From contig NC_064242.1 in the NCBI RefSeq assembly GCF_023101765.2, positions 8,048,327-8,112,326 on the forward strand: a stretch of 64,000 nucleotides of DNA, given 5' to 3'. The position numbers and the translations under genes are program-made. Positions 12,055-22,730 of this stretch are shown here, piece by piece. The DNA is from Spodoptera frugiperda. Lineage: Eukaryota > Arthropoda > Insecta > Lepidoptera > Noctuidae. The notes beneath the pieces were generated by a model. The model had not been told where the DNA came from, did no database searches, and was given only the letters and a program-made list of their open reading frames with translations. Every line of letters starts with the position of its first letter. Position 1 is the first letter of the stretch.

Positions 12055-14590
12055 ATATCATAGTATTTCATTGGATATAAAATATTTTTCGCGTGTTTCA
12101 CTGTCATACAATGCTGTATTGTGTCAAAAGACCGCAGCCCATCGATAAACAGAAGCAGCGGGTCTTCGGCAAATTGAAACTCGACCGAGTGTGAAATGAC
12201 CCCGGTCAGACTTCCTGTCAGTGTACCGACATGTCTAATACTTTCTTTGTTGAGTTTTAACCTACTGCCTGTGAATATTATTCGAAAAATATTTCTCTTA
12301 AATAACGGACCCATCCGGTCAAACTACGGTTGTGTTTATTGGTTCAATTGTCAAACATACTCTTTTTATATAGATACTTACTTAACTGTTTTACTACTTA
12401 TATATTTGTTAATATTTTCATAGTTATAGATCAAATTGAGTGGTCTAGTCATGTATTTTTTCCATTTTGAATACTTACGGTTTACCCCACATCTTAAACC
12501 ATATAATTATTGATAGGAACATACAAATTAATTGTCTTTGTACGCTATTTTCTCATTAGAATATCCTACAAACATAAATCAAAGGCTCACAATCAAAGCG
12601 AATGAAAGCTACTATTTTCAAGGCGCTACGAACAAATGAAGCTCTAATGACGCCATCAAAATTGAATGAACTGTGAAATCACTGTGAACTTTTCCGAATG
12701 TCGTAATGAGACTAGCAATTTGTTTTTCCTTACAAATGGGAGCTGTTTTCACCTGACTGGCGCAACAGATGAGTTTTGGTCGAAGTTACAAGCTAAAAAG
12801 AAGTTTAGTGAGAAAAAATAATTAGGAAGATCGTGTTTTGCGTGTGCTTATTGAATTTTCATATAAAAAGACAGTACTTTAAGATGTTTTCCATACTTGT
12901 GTTACACAAAACGATTACTGTTCACTTTTAGGTGGCATTTTCTTACCGCTTGACTTTTTTCATTTGCACCACACAGCAGGTCCTTATTCAGGACCGGGCC
13001 TTACCAGTAGGGTACTCCAACTCAACGATCATTGTCGCCGTGCCGAGGTGCAGCCCCACGCGGCATTGGGGCTCACCGCTTAATTATCTCAACGAGTGAC
13101 GCTTACTGTCACGTTCACCCTACAGACATTCACTTGCCTCTTCATTGTCGACATCAAACGCTCATTTTACAACGCTTGTCAACCATAAAGGGTTACTGTC
13201 CTAATTGTTTCCATAAAAAAATATTGCCGTCATTTAGATAAAGATGTAGGCCATTCGATATAATAGTACCTCGACTTAATTTCGGGTCGTTTGATGGATC
13301 ACATTTTCCATTAGCGCTGGGAATGTCTTAATTTCCCGTAGTTGTTGGCTAAGTGGTAGGCAGGTTTATTCTATCAATCAACAGCGAGCGGCGGCTGGCG
13401 ACAAGGCGAGTTATCACTACAAAGTGGCATCGATTGATCGCGTCACGACCGCCACCTCTTATCGCACTAATTACTGTGTATTAGGGAACTATTTTGTGGG
13501 AACCATAATAAAAATGTCAAATTAAAGACATTGTCGGATATTTTACGTTACTTTTTTGAAATGCCAATATAACAGAACTGACTGTTTCGATTTAATCTTA
13601 AATTATATTATTATTTGTCATTAAAAAGAATTTCTTAAGTACGACTAGTTACTAACGTAATACTCTAGGAAGATGGCAATAAAATGAAAGGTAATCAGAT
13701 GAGGACAACTTTTTAAATGAACCCGTATGTAGTTAAAAATGTAATTAAGCTCAGTTGAAGCGGTTTCAAGCGGCTATGTCCGTAATTTTACTTTGTTTGC
13801 GTCTTGTCGTAAAACGTTATTTCTCTCGAATGAAGCCAACGTGTCCAGTGTGACGTCTGCCTACCTTAATCACTCATATTTATGTATTTTTTATGATTGG
13901 TACTATAATGAAAGTATCCTTCCCAAAATTTTATTTGACCTCTATATAAATGTTATAAAGTGTTTCACAGTAAAAAATGTAATAAAATATCTGAGAAGGC
14001 AGCGAAAGTTTATTATTCGAAGAATATTATAAATGCGTTAATTTTATCCTCTTCGTTGGGCGGGATATTGCAAATATGAAACATTGCATCATAAACTTAA
14101 GAATTCGATAAATATTATGAGTTCAGTACCTAATTATCGCGGTCCATTAATTGCTTAAATATTTTACTCTGATTTCGGTGTTTCTAATTTAAACCGAAGA
14201 TGGAATACTGAAGCGTAAAATTGTAGGGCAAGACAGGATGATTTTCGCGTCATCCAGACATAAAGGGCGTAATTGTTGCGCATCGGCTGGAACTAATACG
14301 GGAGAAATGGAACGAGATAGGAGCTAAGAAGGATCGTAGAAAATAATTTATCCGCGACGGTAGAACAAAGGGCGGGCTACAATGGAACAAAGAAGCGCCG
14401 GATCGGCCCAGTTTGTTTTCTGACGGAAGCCTAATATACGGAATCGATTGGTCGTAGAATCAACCAAGGGTACGCTGTTTCCGTTATACAATGAACAAAA
14501 GAGTACCGTGATCGGTATGAAATTGGGTCTTAATTGATTTTTTTGGGTCGAAAGCTCAGGTCCTTCCATGACATGCAAGAACACACACAC
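12055..14590. promoter_or_regulatory. Near-identical block 2 in copy 1, candidate constrained element
   Basis: About 2.5 kb matches 24,955-27,483 with roughly ten differences seen, for example A/C near 12,078, T/G near 12,167, a 4-bp deletion at about 13,639 and several single changes between 14,120 and 14,500. It contains CpG-rich intervals near 12,960-13,090 and 13,380-13,470. Open frames at 12,196, 13,032 and 13,793 are intact in both copies, but that follows from nucleotide identity alone. Regulatory role inferred, not shown. Confidence 0.4.
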
Positions 14591-15345
14591 AATATGTTGT
14601 ATATTTGGTTGTTTGCTAGTAGCCCATAAAATTTTGATTACCTATATCCGATGCTATGTTGCTAGTTTGCATACAAAGTTTTTGTTGTTTGTTTTTATTG
14701 GAGACATTACTGGTGATGGTGATGGTAGATGAAAATGGGAGTTCCAGACTTGATTTTAAAGTTTTCTTTCTCTTTAATTTTGATGTAGAATTTTGATAAA
14801 TTCATATAGGTGCAGAGTTGCAGAACGGTATACGGTATGATATTTGGTTTTTTTTTGTTTTAGATTTTATGAGTGTGTCTATATATAAACTAAACCCATA
14901 GAAAAATCATTCTTATTCTCATCATCATCATGATCATGCTCTCGTGTCAAAATTAGAGAGACCACAGTTGATAAATTTATTTTGTATAGTTGAACCAAAA
15001 ACTGACTTTAAGGTATTTTAAAAGCTTTTAAACATAACTTATTGATCACGTTAAAAACTTTATAGCACTAAGTTACTAGCATAGTGCGAATACTGAAAAC
15101 CAACTTTTTACGATGATTAATTGCTCACGTTACAATATACTTCTTAATGAAGTTTGAAACTGAGCAATCTTAGCAATAGGCTAAGAAAACTTTGACAGAG
15201 ATTGCCCGAATGATTGAATAAGTAGCAAACTAAAAAATGCAACCGAAGAAATATATTCATGTTATTTTTTTGTTAAATTTTGTACAATATTTCACTTAAT
15301 CTGGCCCAAAAATATAGTTTCTATAACTTTTTATACTTGTACAGT
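14591..15345. other. Diverged interval of the duplication, copy 1
   Basis: Aligns to about 27,484-28,220 with frequent substitutions and indels, roughly ten per cent by eye. Copy 2 lacks about 20 bp near 14,795. The interval is AT-rich and shows what unconstrained sequence between the copies has accumulated. No gene. Confidence 0.6.
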
Positions 15346-15880
15346 TTTGAGGCTGCCGATGCAAGAGATGTCAATTTTTATAAATCGTTGGATAGGTGTC
15401 ACCGTGAAGAAACGTGCCCTGTGTGCTTCCTTCAAGTAGGTAGATACCAACCACACTCCTATTTTTACATTCAGACGCTGATTTTACGTTTTCGAATTTC
15501 AAACTTAGAAACGTGATGCGATTGCAAAGTTTGTATCGTGCGGACACTTCGTCTAATATTAAAATTGTATGGAACGAGACTTTTTGCTCAGAGACGTACG
15601 TGTGGAAAACTTTAAATGGGCGCAGTTCTAACTTTACTGGAGCGTAGTTCGATCATGAATAAAACTAGTTTCTTACGTTTAACATCAACAGAATTTGGTA
15701 TACACATAAACTTGATGGACTTAAACAATATAGAACCAAAATTGGCAGTCCTCACCCTATCATTAGTGTCCAGTCGTAACATGAAAATTTATTCCTCCAT
15801 TTGATAGTCTATAATTTTACAGCAAGGGATTATTGTTTAGTAATACGAGCTTTATTTCAGCCACACTAAACTGAATTGTT
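15346..15880. promoter_or_regulatory. Near-identical block 3 in copy 1
   Basis: Matches about 28,220-28,755 with four or so differences (C/G and A/G near 15,400, T/C near 15,600, C/G near 15,711). The last changes Asn to Lys in the only shared open frame (15,616-15,804), so coding constraint is not indicated. Partner coordinates are given here rather than repeated. Confidence 0.35.
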
Positions 15881-16084
15881 TATTAATTGTCTCGTAAAAG
15901 CTGGCCAGTTTATTTGCCACTTTCATTTAATTTCGAAGAAATTGACTACAGCTGGTTTGAATTAAATGGCGCATTTTTTCCATCAATGTTTAGATCTACT
16001 TGATGTACTTATTATGTAGTCGGTATGGAAATTATTGCATTTACATTTCTTGGTGATTCCACTTAATATACTGGTGTTCTCTTT

Positions 16085-16480
16085 ATGGCTTTGGTTTGAA
16101 TTTGATTTGTTTTTAGCTTAGCCAAGTTGTTTCTCCTTGATACCCTAGGGAACCATCGGGTTTCGCGATAAAGTCGGGCGGACGGCGCGTGACGCCGCGG
16201 CCGAATTATGTCCCGCGATAAAACTCCTCGTGCCTCCAGTTACGGGCAAGTTTCAACTGGGCCACGATGCCCGTACTATTTTCTATTCATTATTATCGGA
16301 TTACAGGCGCACCGATACGCCCGGCCGTCGTGGCGTGCACGAACTCCCGATACGCGAGCAAACCATTCGGACCAGCACAGACCTCTATCTATCAAGATTA
16401 TCCTCTAAGACATACACTCTCCCAGGATACTAAAATCTTTTCAGATTCAGGAGGTTGCATGACTAAAAATTATCTTTCTG
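16085..16480. promoter_or_regulatory. Near-identical CpG-rich block 4 in copy 1
   Basis: About 400 bp is almost unchanged in 28,964-29,359. It includes the CpG-dense part at 16,160-16,390 with GGCGCGTGACGCCGCGG and CGATACGCCCGGCCGTCG. Three overlapping open frames on the + strand (16,208, 16,230, 16,267) reflect base composition. The block falls off sharply into a diverged segment after about 16,485. Good candidate for a cis-regulatory element. Confidence 0.4.
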
Positions 16481-16759
16481 ATGTTTCACTGTCACAAGGT
16501 AGAAAATATATTAGCTTCGGTTCTTTATTGTACTGCCAATAAGATTTGTACGAATGCACAAAATGATACAATGTAACACGACTATGAAGATTCAATGTAT
16601 TGTGGAAATTAAAATAAATTATTAGTCGATTGCTAAAAGTTGTTTGGCACATAATTCGTTTTTGAGTTCTTTTTATTATTATGTTATGACTTATGATGTA
16701 GTCAATAAGGGTTGTTTATCTTTTGTGTATTGTAATTTATATTCTCTATAGTTTTCTTT

Positions 16760-17430
16760 GTTTTCCAGATCACCATAGGAAGATTTCCATTTATGACCTT
16801 TATTTTACTGGAAAGATTTTAATTATAAAAGTCACAGTACCATAAGGCACTGTGGGTACTGTATCTTGCCAATCTGGTTGTCGTAAATAACGCATCGGGG
16901 CGCACGATGTCGTCCGAACGTCTCCTTTCTGTTCATAAATCTTGTTAATGAGCGACGCTGATCGTATACTGGATTAGATCGCGGATTAAGCCGATAGTGA
17001 GTCCTGTTTTCCGAAGTTGGCGCGGGAAATAGATGTTCCCCTGGTTTTTCGGAAGAATCCGACAAGTACACTAATGTGTTTTGCCTCGTCTCGGTAGTTT
17101 ATTAGACGCGGTTCTTAGTGTTAATTTTGTTGCTAACTATTTATCTCTTTCCTTTCATATAGGATAACAAAATAACGTGTAATGTCAATCAACCTGTATC
17201 ATGTTAACTTAACAAATCCCATTTGTACTGAAAAACGGCTCTCTAAAGTGAGTCAAATTGAATTGAACTCGATTATTTCACAGAATACGAGCCCGCGGCT
17301 AGGTTTGTTAAAAATGTATCGTTTTGTAAAATAACGAGCACATCTGTTCTCGCTCAAGCACACGCGTTACACGGGAAAATGTTGGATTAAATGTTAAATT
17401 GTAGTGCTTTTATTGAATCACAATATGTCA
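16760..17430. promoter_or_regulatory. Near-identical block 5 in copy 1
   Basis: Matches 29,634-30,300 with about three differences: T/C near 17,131, one deleted A near 17,182 and A/G near 17,385. The preceding interval, 16,485-16,759, has many changes and small deletions. The 79-codon minus-strand frame at 16,832-17,071 is identical in both copies but resembles no known protein. Confidence 0.35.
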
Positions 17431-17544
17431 ATTAATGAAGTCGTAAATTTTCATTACTTACGCTTTTTTTTTATAATTTTCCCAGGAGTATGAGAATTAT
17501 TCAGTGGCTGTTAATGCGTTATAATATCATTATACTTTTAACGA

Positions 17545-18250
17545 GTTTCCCGCAGAAATAACAGAAGTAACATTATATTACAGCTTTCATGATGTCAGAC
17601 GTTAATTACACTAAACTTTGTGGTACTCGCTTCACATTTAACGTTTCGTGAAAGGCGAGTAAGAAACCTAAACCTTGGAGTATCAACAGCGAAAGCCTAA
17701 GACATTTACAATTCGATCCTCCATTTATATTAGGTGTACCAGATCCCACCCACGACTCAACTAAGCTTTCGGGTGGGTGGATGTATAAATCTAACTAACA
17801 TGCGGTGAATATCAGGGACAAAGACGATGTCAGCCGAACTGAAGGAGCTTAATACAAGGGAATAGGTAGGCCAGGTAATCCAGCTTAGGGGGGAGGATTA
17901 CACGTAAAAGCCTAATGCTCTGTACACCGCGAACACCACAGTTATTTGATCCTTTCGCGTCTTAGTAGAGGTTCGGTTGCAAATTATTGTTCACGCCACA
18001 ATAGGCGACGTTGTACAACGCAACAATGCGTACTCGGGTCTCGTGCCTTAAAAGACGAAGTGCCATTATTAATGGGCGAGCCGATAAGAACATCGGCATG
18101 CGGCAACGTTAACTACCAAACGAAGATATTTTGTTTCTCAATGTGGGTATTGCTATCTGTTTACCATCTCGAATGGGTTCCGTGTGTTAAATTACAAAAT
18201 TATCAACAACGTTTCATTTAGATTTTCTCACCTTTTGCTGCTGGTAAACG
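17545..18250. promoter_or_regulatory. Near-identical block 6 in copy 1, with two small stem-loops
   Basis: About 700 bp matches 30,416-31,120 with only one or two differences, one being C/G near 18,197, which changes Gln to Glu in the shared 91-codon frame at 17,946-18,221. Within it, CCCACCCAC (17,745-17,753) faces GGGTGGGTGG (17,771-17,780), and GTAATCC (17,875-17,881) faces GGATTAC (17,894-17,900). These could form hairpins in RNA or DNA. The block stops abruptly where an 85%-identity interval begins. Confidence 0.4.
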
Positions 18251-18790
18251 CAAATAAACGCAAATGTTCAAATCAAATCAAATTAAATCAAATCATTTAT
18301 AAGGTTAACATAGGTTATATACAGAATGATTGACTTACAGTGCAATATATCTATGTTTTGCGTTGAAGCGTCTTTGTTGCTAACTAAGTAAGCTAACTAA
18401 TGATTCATTTCTTTGACAGCAAACTGCTGATGTGACTTATTTGCTTTTAAAAACGAGTTACCTGAATTTAAACTGGTATATTGGGTTTGAAAATTCATCA
18501 TGTCTCTTTTTGAATGGTGTTGTGTTAATTAGTAAAGCATCAAAATTACTACGAACTCTTTTTCAATAAAACTGCATAGTCGTACAACGAATTGCGCAAT
18601 CATGATAACTAAGGACAGTCAGCCAGCAAACTAATGGTGTCCAAATAGAACTAACATAGAGCTCTAAAATGTTTTGTTTTTTTTTATCAGGATTTCACAT
18701 TATGTTCATTAAATGACTGATAACATTCGTGGCAAGATTTGGAAAATGCTTAAAACTTAGTTCATTACAACAAAAATTTTCATTACAAGG
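18251..18790. other. Strongly diverged interval of the duplication, copy 1
   Basis: Aligns to about 31,121-31,625 with about 15% mismatches and many indels by eye. Copy 1 alone has a short ATCAAATCAAATTAAATC pentamer-like run near 18,275. This interval directly abuts block 6, so the rate of change shifts within a few tens of bases. Confidence 0.65.
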
Positions 18791-19145
18791 AACTAATTCA
18801 CGATTCCATAATTATAATGATGTCTATAGATAAGTCTACAATAAAGACGACTTAATTCCATCCGTAACCACAATGTTTTCATAAAGCTGTTTACGTTAAT
18901 TTAAAAAACAGCAGATTATGCAAATCCTAACATCAAAGCTTATTGTATGAACCCGTGCGTGAAAAACATACGTAATTGGGTAAGTGTTCAGTGTTTGTAA
19001 GGTTTATGAAAAACAATGGTCTCTTATTCAGCTACATAAAGTATAGGAAATTGTTAAAAACAAACATTATCTGTAAACGTTACACTTAGCACAATGTAAA
19101 CGTCTTGCAATGTAACTATTAACTGTGTTAATATCTGCTTACACT

Positions 19146-20640
19146 TATACTCTAACAAATTGTGACATTCAATATTTAAGTACCTATTTGTACCAGGATC
19201 GCATAACTTTGAAGCAGCTAAGTGAAATAACGTGCCATGCGGTACCAGTGTTTAATTTGACGCCGATGTCTTCGGCACCTTAGATGTGGCTGGACAGGGA
19301 CACGGCGGCTAACACGCCATTGTTTGCAAATAGCAACAACAAACGTGCATTTATCCCGTTGCTACCACCGACAGGGATGGCAAATACCAAAACAGGCATG
19401 AGTGATAAGGTAAGCTAATGAAATTCATTCCGCAAGAAAACCATGTTGATAACACAGACAAATTTTATAACACAATTTAATAATACTCCAAAATTAAACA
19501 GCGATACTGCTGTCAGTGTAATTTTTTCTCTTATGGCCACGCTTATTGGGGCTGTGGAAAAAGTGGACTTTAGCTGAATATAAAGAGGCTCGATCCGAGA
19601 GACGAGCGCGTGAGATGTTACAGTTTTTGCTACGAAACTCGCCGCTACCAGTGAGACCGCGACGTGTCTGTGTTTTGTACTTGTTCGCGTGAAGGACATG
19701 CCTCTTGATGTAAATGTATATAACACAATAAGCTACAAAAATATTTTCACCCAATTTGTTGCAAAATATCACACACAGGTGTTTTTATACCGATCTTAAA
19801 TTAGTTAGTTAATAACATAAAAACTGGTAGCCCAGTCTTGCATGTTAACTGATTTAATCTTAATTCATCTCAACTTGTAAGTTCTGCACCAGCGATAAAC
19901 GTTTTCCATTTGAAAATAAAACATGATTTTATTCTAAAGCTGTCAGTATATCGTTCTGGATAAACGCAAAGATCTCCAACGTCCATTGTGCCAGGAAATC
20001 AGCACCGACAATCTTCCCGGGATCGGGATCTTATCCCGGAGTCCCGGATCGGATCCCGTCGCGCTGCCGTCCCGGATGTCCCGCTACGTCTGCCAGGATT
20101 ATCAACACGTACCACTACACTATATACGTTTTTCCTTCTTTGTTATTAAGCTGCGTCTACGAACAAACGACACTTTGTACGTAGCTTTTTGTTTTTACTT
20201 TGAAACTATACGGTCTTAATAAGAAGTGAAGAAAGTTTCTTAACAAATAAGAGATTCCTCGGTTATCCTTTGTAAATTTTATAACTTTTCATTTCGTGTT
20301 GGAACAAGAGGGCAAAAGGATGTTTGGTTGGTTTCTTTATATTTATTTTTCTCCATTGAAAAATATTAAATTGCTATAAAATATTATATTGCAACAAGAA
20401 ATAAAACTTGGTAGGCAACGGTAAAATTGCAATCCGCAATATAACGTTGTTTTAATCAGTTTCAGGAATCAGTTATTTCTCTAACTAAATTGTTTTATAG
20501 TTTAATTGCTTGCAATCAAGCATTCCTCGTAAATAAGCGTTGTCTAATTAAGACGGGGGAAATAAGGAACTACCTGGAGATAGATTTGGCTAATTTCATC
20601 AGTGTAGTTTGACTTCATGTGTACAACTGAAAATTTTCTT
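19146..20640. promoter_or_regulatory. Near-identical block 8 in copy 1
   Basis: Matches about 31,971-33,465 with few changes apart from a small cluster near 19,750-19,850. Two minus-strand frames (19,415-19,726 and 19,494-19,772) are identical at protein level in both copies but overlap each other in different frames, so at most one could be real and neither resembles a known protein. The upstream interval 19,035-19,145 is diverged, and copy 2 has lost about 50-70 bp there. Confidence 0.4.
20013..20085. promoter_or_regulatory. CCCGG-rich motif cluster, copy 1
   Basis: In about 70 bp the core CCCGG or its complement CCGGG occurs at least four times (TTCCCGGGATCGGGATC, TATCCCGGAG, TCCCGGATCGGATCCCG, GTCCCGGATG). 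It is among the GC-richest points of an AT-rich unit and is unchanged in copy 2. The regular repetition suggests a homotypic binding-site cluster or a short degenerate repeat. No factor is assigned. Confidence 0.4.
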
Positions 20641-20859
20641 CGATATGTTGTCTATAAGGTTCGGTTAATACCTGACGTAATATGCGTCGCCTTTTGTCGT
20701 TCGCGTAACGCCAGAACAGATAAATGTATAGAATAACACTTGACCGTTCGCACTCAACCGATGATACGTTAGTGCAACCGATGCATGATACGCTCGACGC
20801 ATTTACGTCAGATATTAATCGACCCTTAAGTGTGCTTCAATATGGGTTAATGAGAATAA

Positions 20860-21750
20860 TGGTTTTAGTTGTTTTTACTTTTTCTTGAACCAGAAACTAA
20901 TCGGAGAAATCCACGACATAAAAATCACAAAAACAACAAGGCGCTTGTTCTCACATAATACATAAATAAGTCATAAATAGAGATTGTTTTATATGTCGGA
21001 AAAGTTTGCACGGGATCAATCGTGATCGGGGTAGGTTTATGTTATATGTACATACACAGGCCCTAACATGCGGGCCAAATGGTAATGCGTCCTAAATAAA
21101 CGATGGAACTGTAACACCCCGCATCACGTTTTGATTTATCATGAATATTGTTTCATTTTCACAACTTCCAAAAATTATGGTCGCTTGAGTAATTTAAGTG
21201 GATCATGTAAATAATAATTTGTAATTTGCGTTTTGAACTTTAAAATGTTAGAAAAACCTACATAATTTGTTTTTTCGTTAGTCCTAAGTGGTATCACTTG
21301 GCCCCATATACGGGGCTGCTCTGTTGTTATTAGCAATTCATCGTCAGATTTTGTTGTGAAGTTCTTTTCACTTTATTATTATACACTGACTGACATACTA
21401 GGAGACATTAGATGATTAAACTATTCGTTGGTAACGATTTTGTTCTAAAAAACATTACTAAGGACTGGGTTAAGTAACTATTAAATGACTCCTCTGGTTA
21501 ACAAACTCTTTAATCAACCTTATCTACTCACTTTTTTAAAAGCTTCTTCACTTTCTTCACTTCATATGCACAAACAAATAAGACCTGTCACTTACTTACT
21601 TTATTTAATTACTTTACATGCTCATACAATTAAGCACATTTAAACGCTAATAGCAATACATGGAAACTATTGTAAGACTCATACGAGTCTTACAATAGGT
21701 AGTACGAGATAAATATACATTTAATGAGTATAAGTAAGTAAAACAACAGA
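20860..21750. other. Moderately diverged interval of the duplication, copy 1
   Basis: Aligns to about 33,680-34,517 with scattered substitutions and several deletions in copy 2, including about 20-25 bp near 21,335 and about 30 bp near 21,690. Copy 1 has a small perfect inverted repeat around 21,672-21,696 (TTGTAAGACTC facing GAGTCTTACAA) that is truncated in copy 2. No gene. Confidence 0.55.
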
Positions 21751-22107
21751 CATGTGTCTAGCTGTTGTTCCCGAATGTTATCCTTAATTGATTTGACATG
21801 TCCGCGGCCGAATGGGCGACGGTACTCGCCAACAAAAACAAGGGTCTCGTATACTCTCGATGGTATTCCGTATGATTGCTACTGATCCATTGTTTGTTCT
21901 GCTAAGTACCGTGGCCGTTGATACGGTTTGTACGTGCTTTTGCCGCGGTACCTTTGTCACTTAGTGGAGCGTCGAGGAGCTCCCTTGTTTTTGTAGCGTT
22001 AATACACAGATGAGCAACGGATGTCAACGTTTAAACGTATTTATGTAAGCTCAATATATTTCGAAGTTGAGTGCATCGTGGTGGTCTCAGGCGCGATTGC
22101 TAAATAC
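21751..22107. promoter_or_regulatory. Near-identical block 9 in copy 1
   Basis: The 357 bp align without gaps to 34,518-34,874 and I see one difference (CTCAGG versus CTCTGG). It is CpG-containing throughout and bounded on both sides by diverged sequence. A compact candidate regulatory element. Confidence 0.45.
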
Positions 22108-22235
22108 AAGTACTTTATTTAGAAGGTAATAAGGAGTGTACAGGTTACAATGTTCGCTTTTATTACTGCGAGATTGTTTTATCTAACTACAAAACAGTGT
22201 TTAGTACCTCCTTAACTACCTACCATTCCTAGCGT

Positions 22236-22727
22236 AATTATTATTTCTCAAGGTGTAGCTAAAACTAAATCGAGTCCAGGCTACTTATTTAATGATAAAG
22301 TTGATTTTGCTCATTACTTACTTCAATCAACTTAATTTTTATTTTATTCAAATGCATGAGCAGGTGCGTGCACATAGTCCTTTGCTTAATCAAAGAAAAT
22401 ACGTTTAATTTTAAGTTCTTGTGTAGAAAAACTTGATAAACGGTAATTAAATACCTGTTATGTTATGATAACGTTCAAGGCTCATCAACTTATCTTTCCA
22501 CAATTCTATTAAGAGCACACGCATAAATTCTCATCCATGCAAAAGTCAGATAAAAATGCGAACGGACACTAACCACTCACAATGAGCTAGATGAAGTGGC
22601 ATTTACATTGGTAATTTTAATTAACCGAATGATAAGTTAAGCGATAGGACTTATTATTCGCTATCTTATGAACTACTTATACTTAACGCGGGCTATAAAT
22701 AAATCATCCTGACTGGGTAATCGCGTC
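22236..22727. promoter_or_regulatory. Terminal block 10 of copy 1
   Basis: Closely matches 35,016-35,488, apart from a short deletion in copy 2 near 22,425 and a few single changes. It runs to the end of the unit, so the duplication boundary falls in well-preserved sequence on both sides. Confidence 0.35.
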
Positions 22728-22730
22728 ATA

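Larger units (their letters stand above)
9834..22727. repeat. Copy 1 of a ~12.8-kb direct tandem duplication (non-coding)
   Basis: The unit opens with TAGCGACTTGGCGGCGAGTG at 9,834 and closes with GACTGGGTAATCGCGTC at 22,727. The same opening is seen at 22,731 and the same closing at 35,488, with colinear sequence throughout. The register between the copies drifts from 12,897 bp at the left end to 12,761 bp at the right, so copy 2 has lost a net ~135 bp through many small indels. No protein gene, tRNA or recognised transposon lies inside. Blocks nearly identical to copy 2 alternate with strongly diverged ones (listed separately). The left edge is abrupt: 9,781-9,833 has no counterpart before copy 2. 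Confidence 0.95.
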
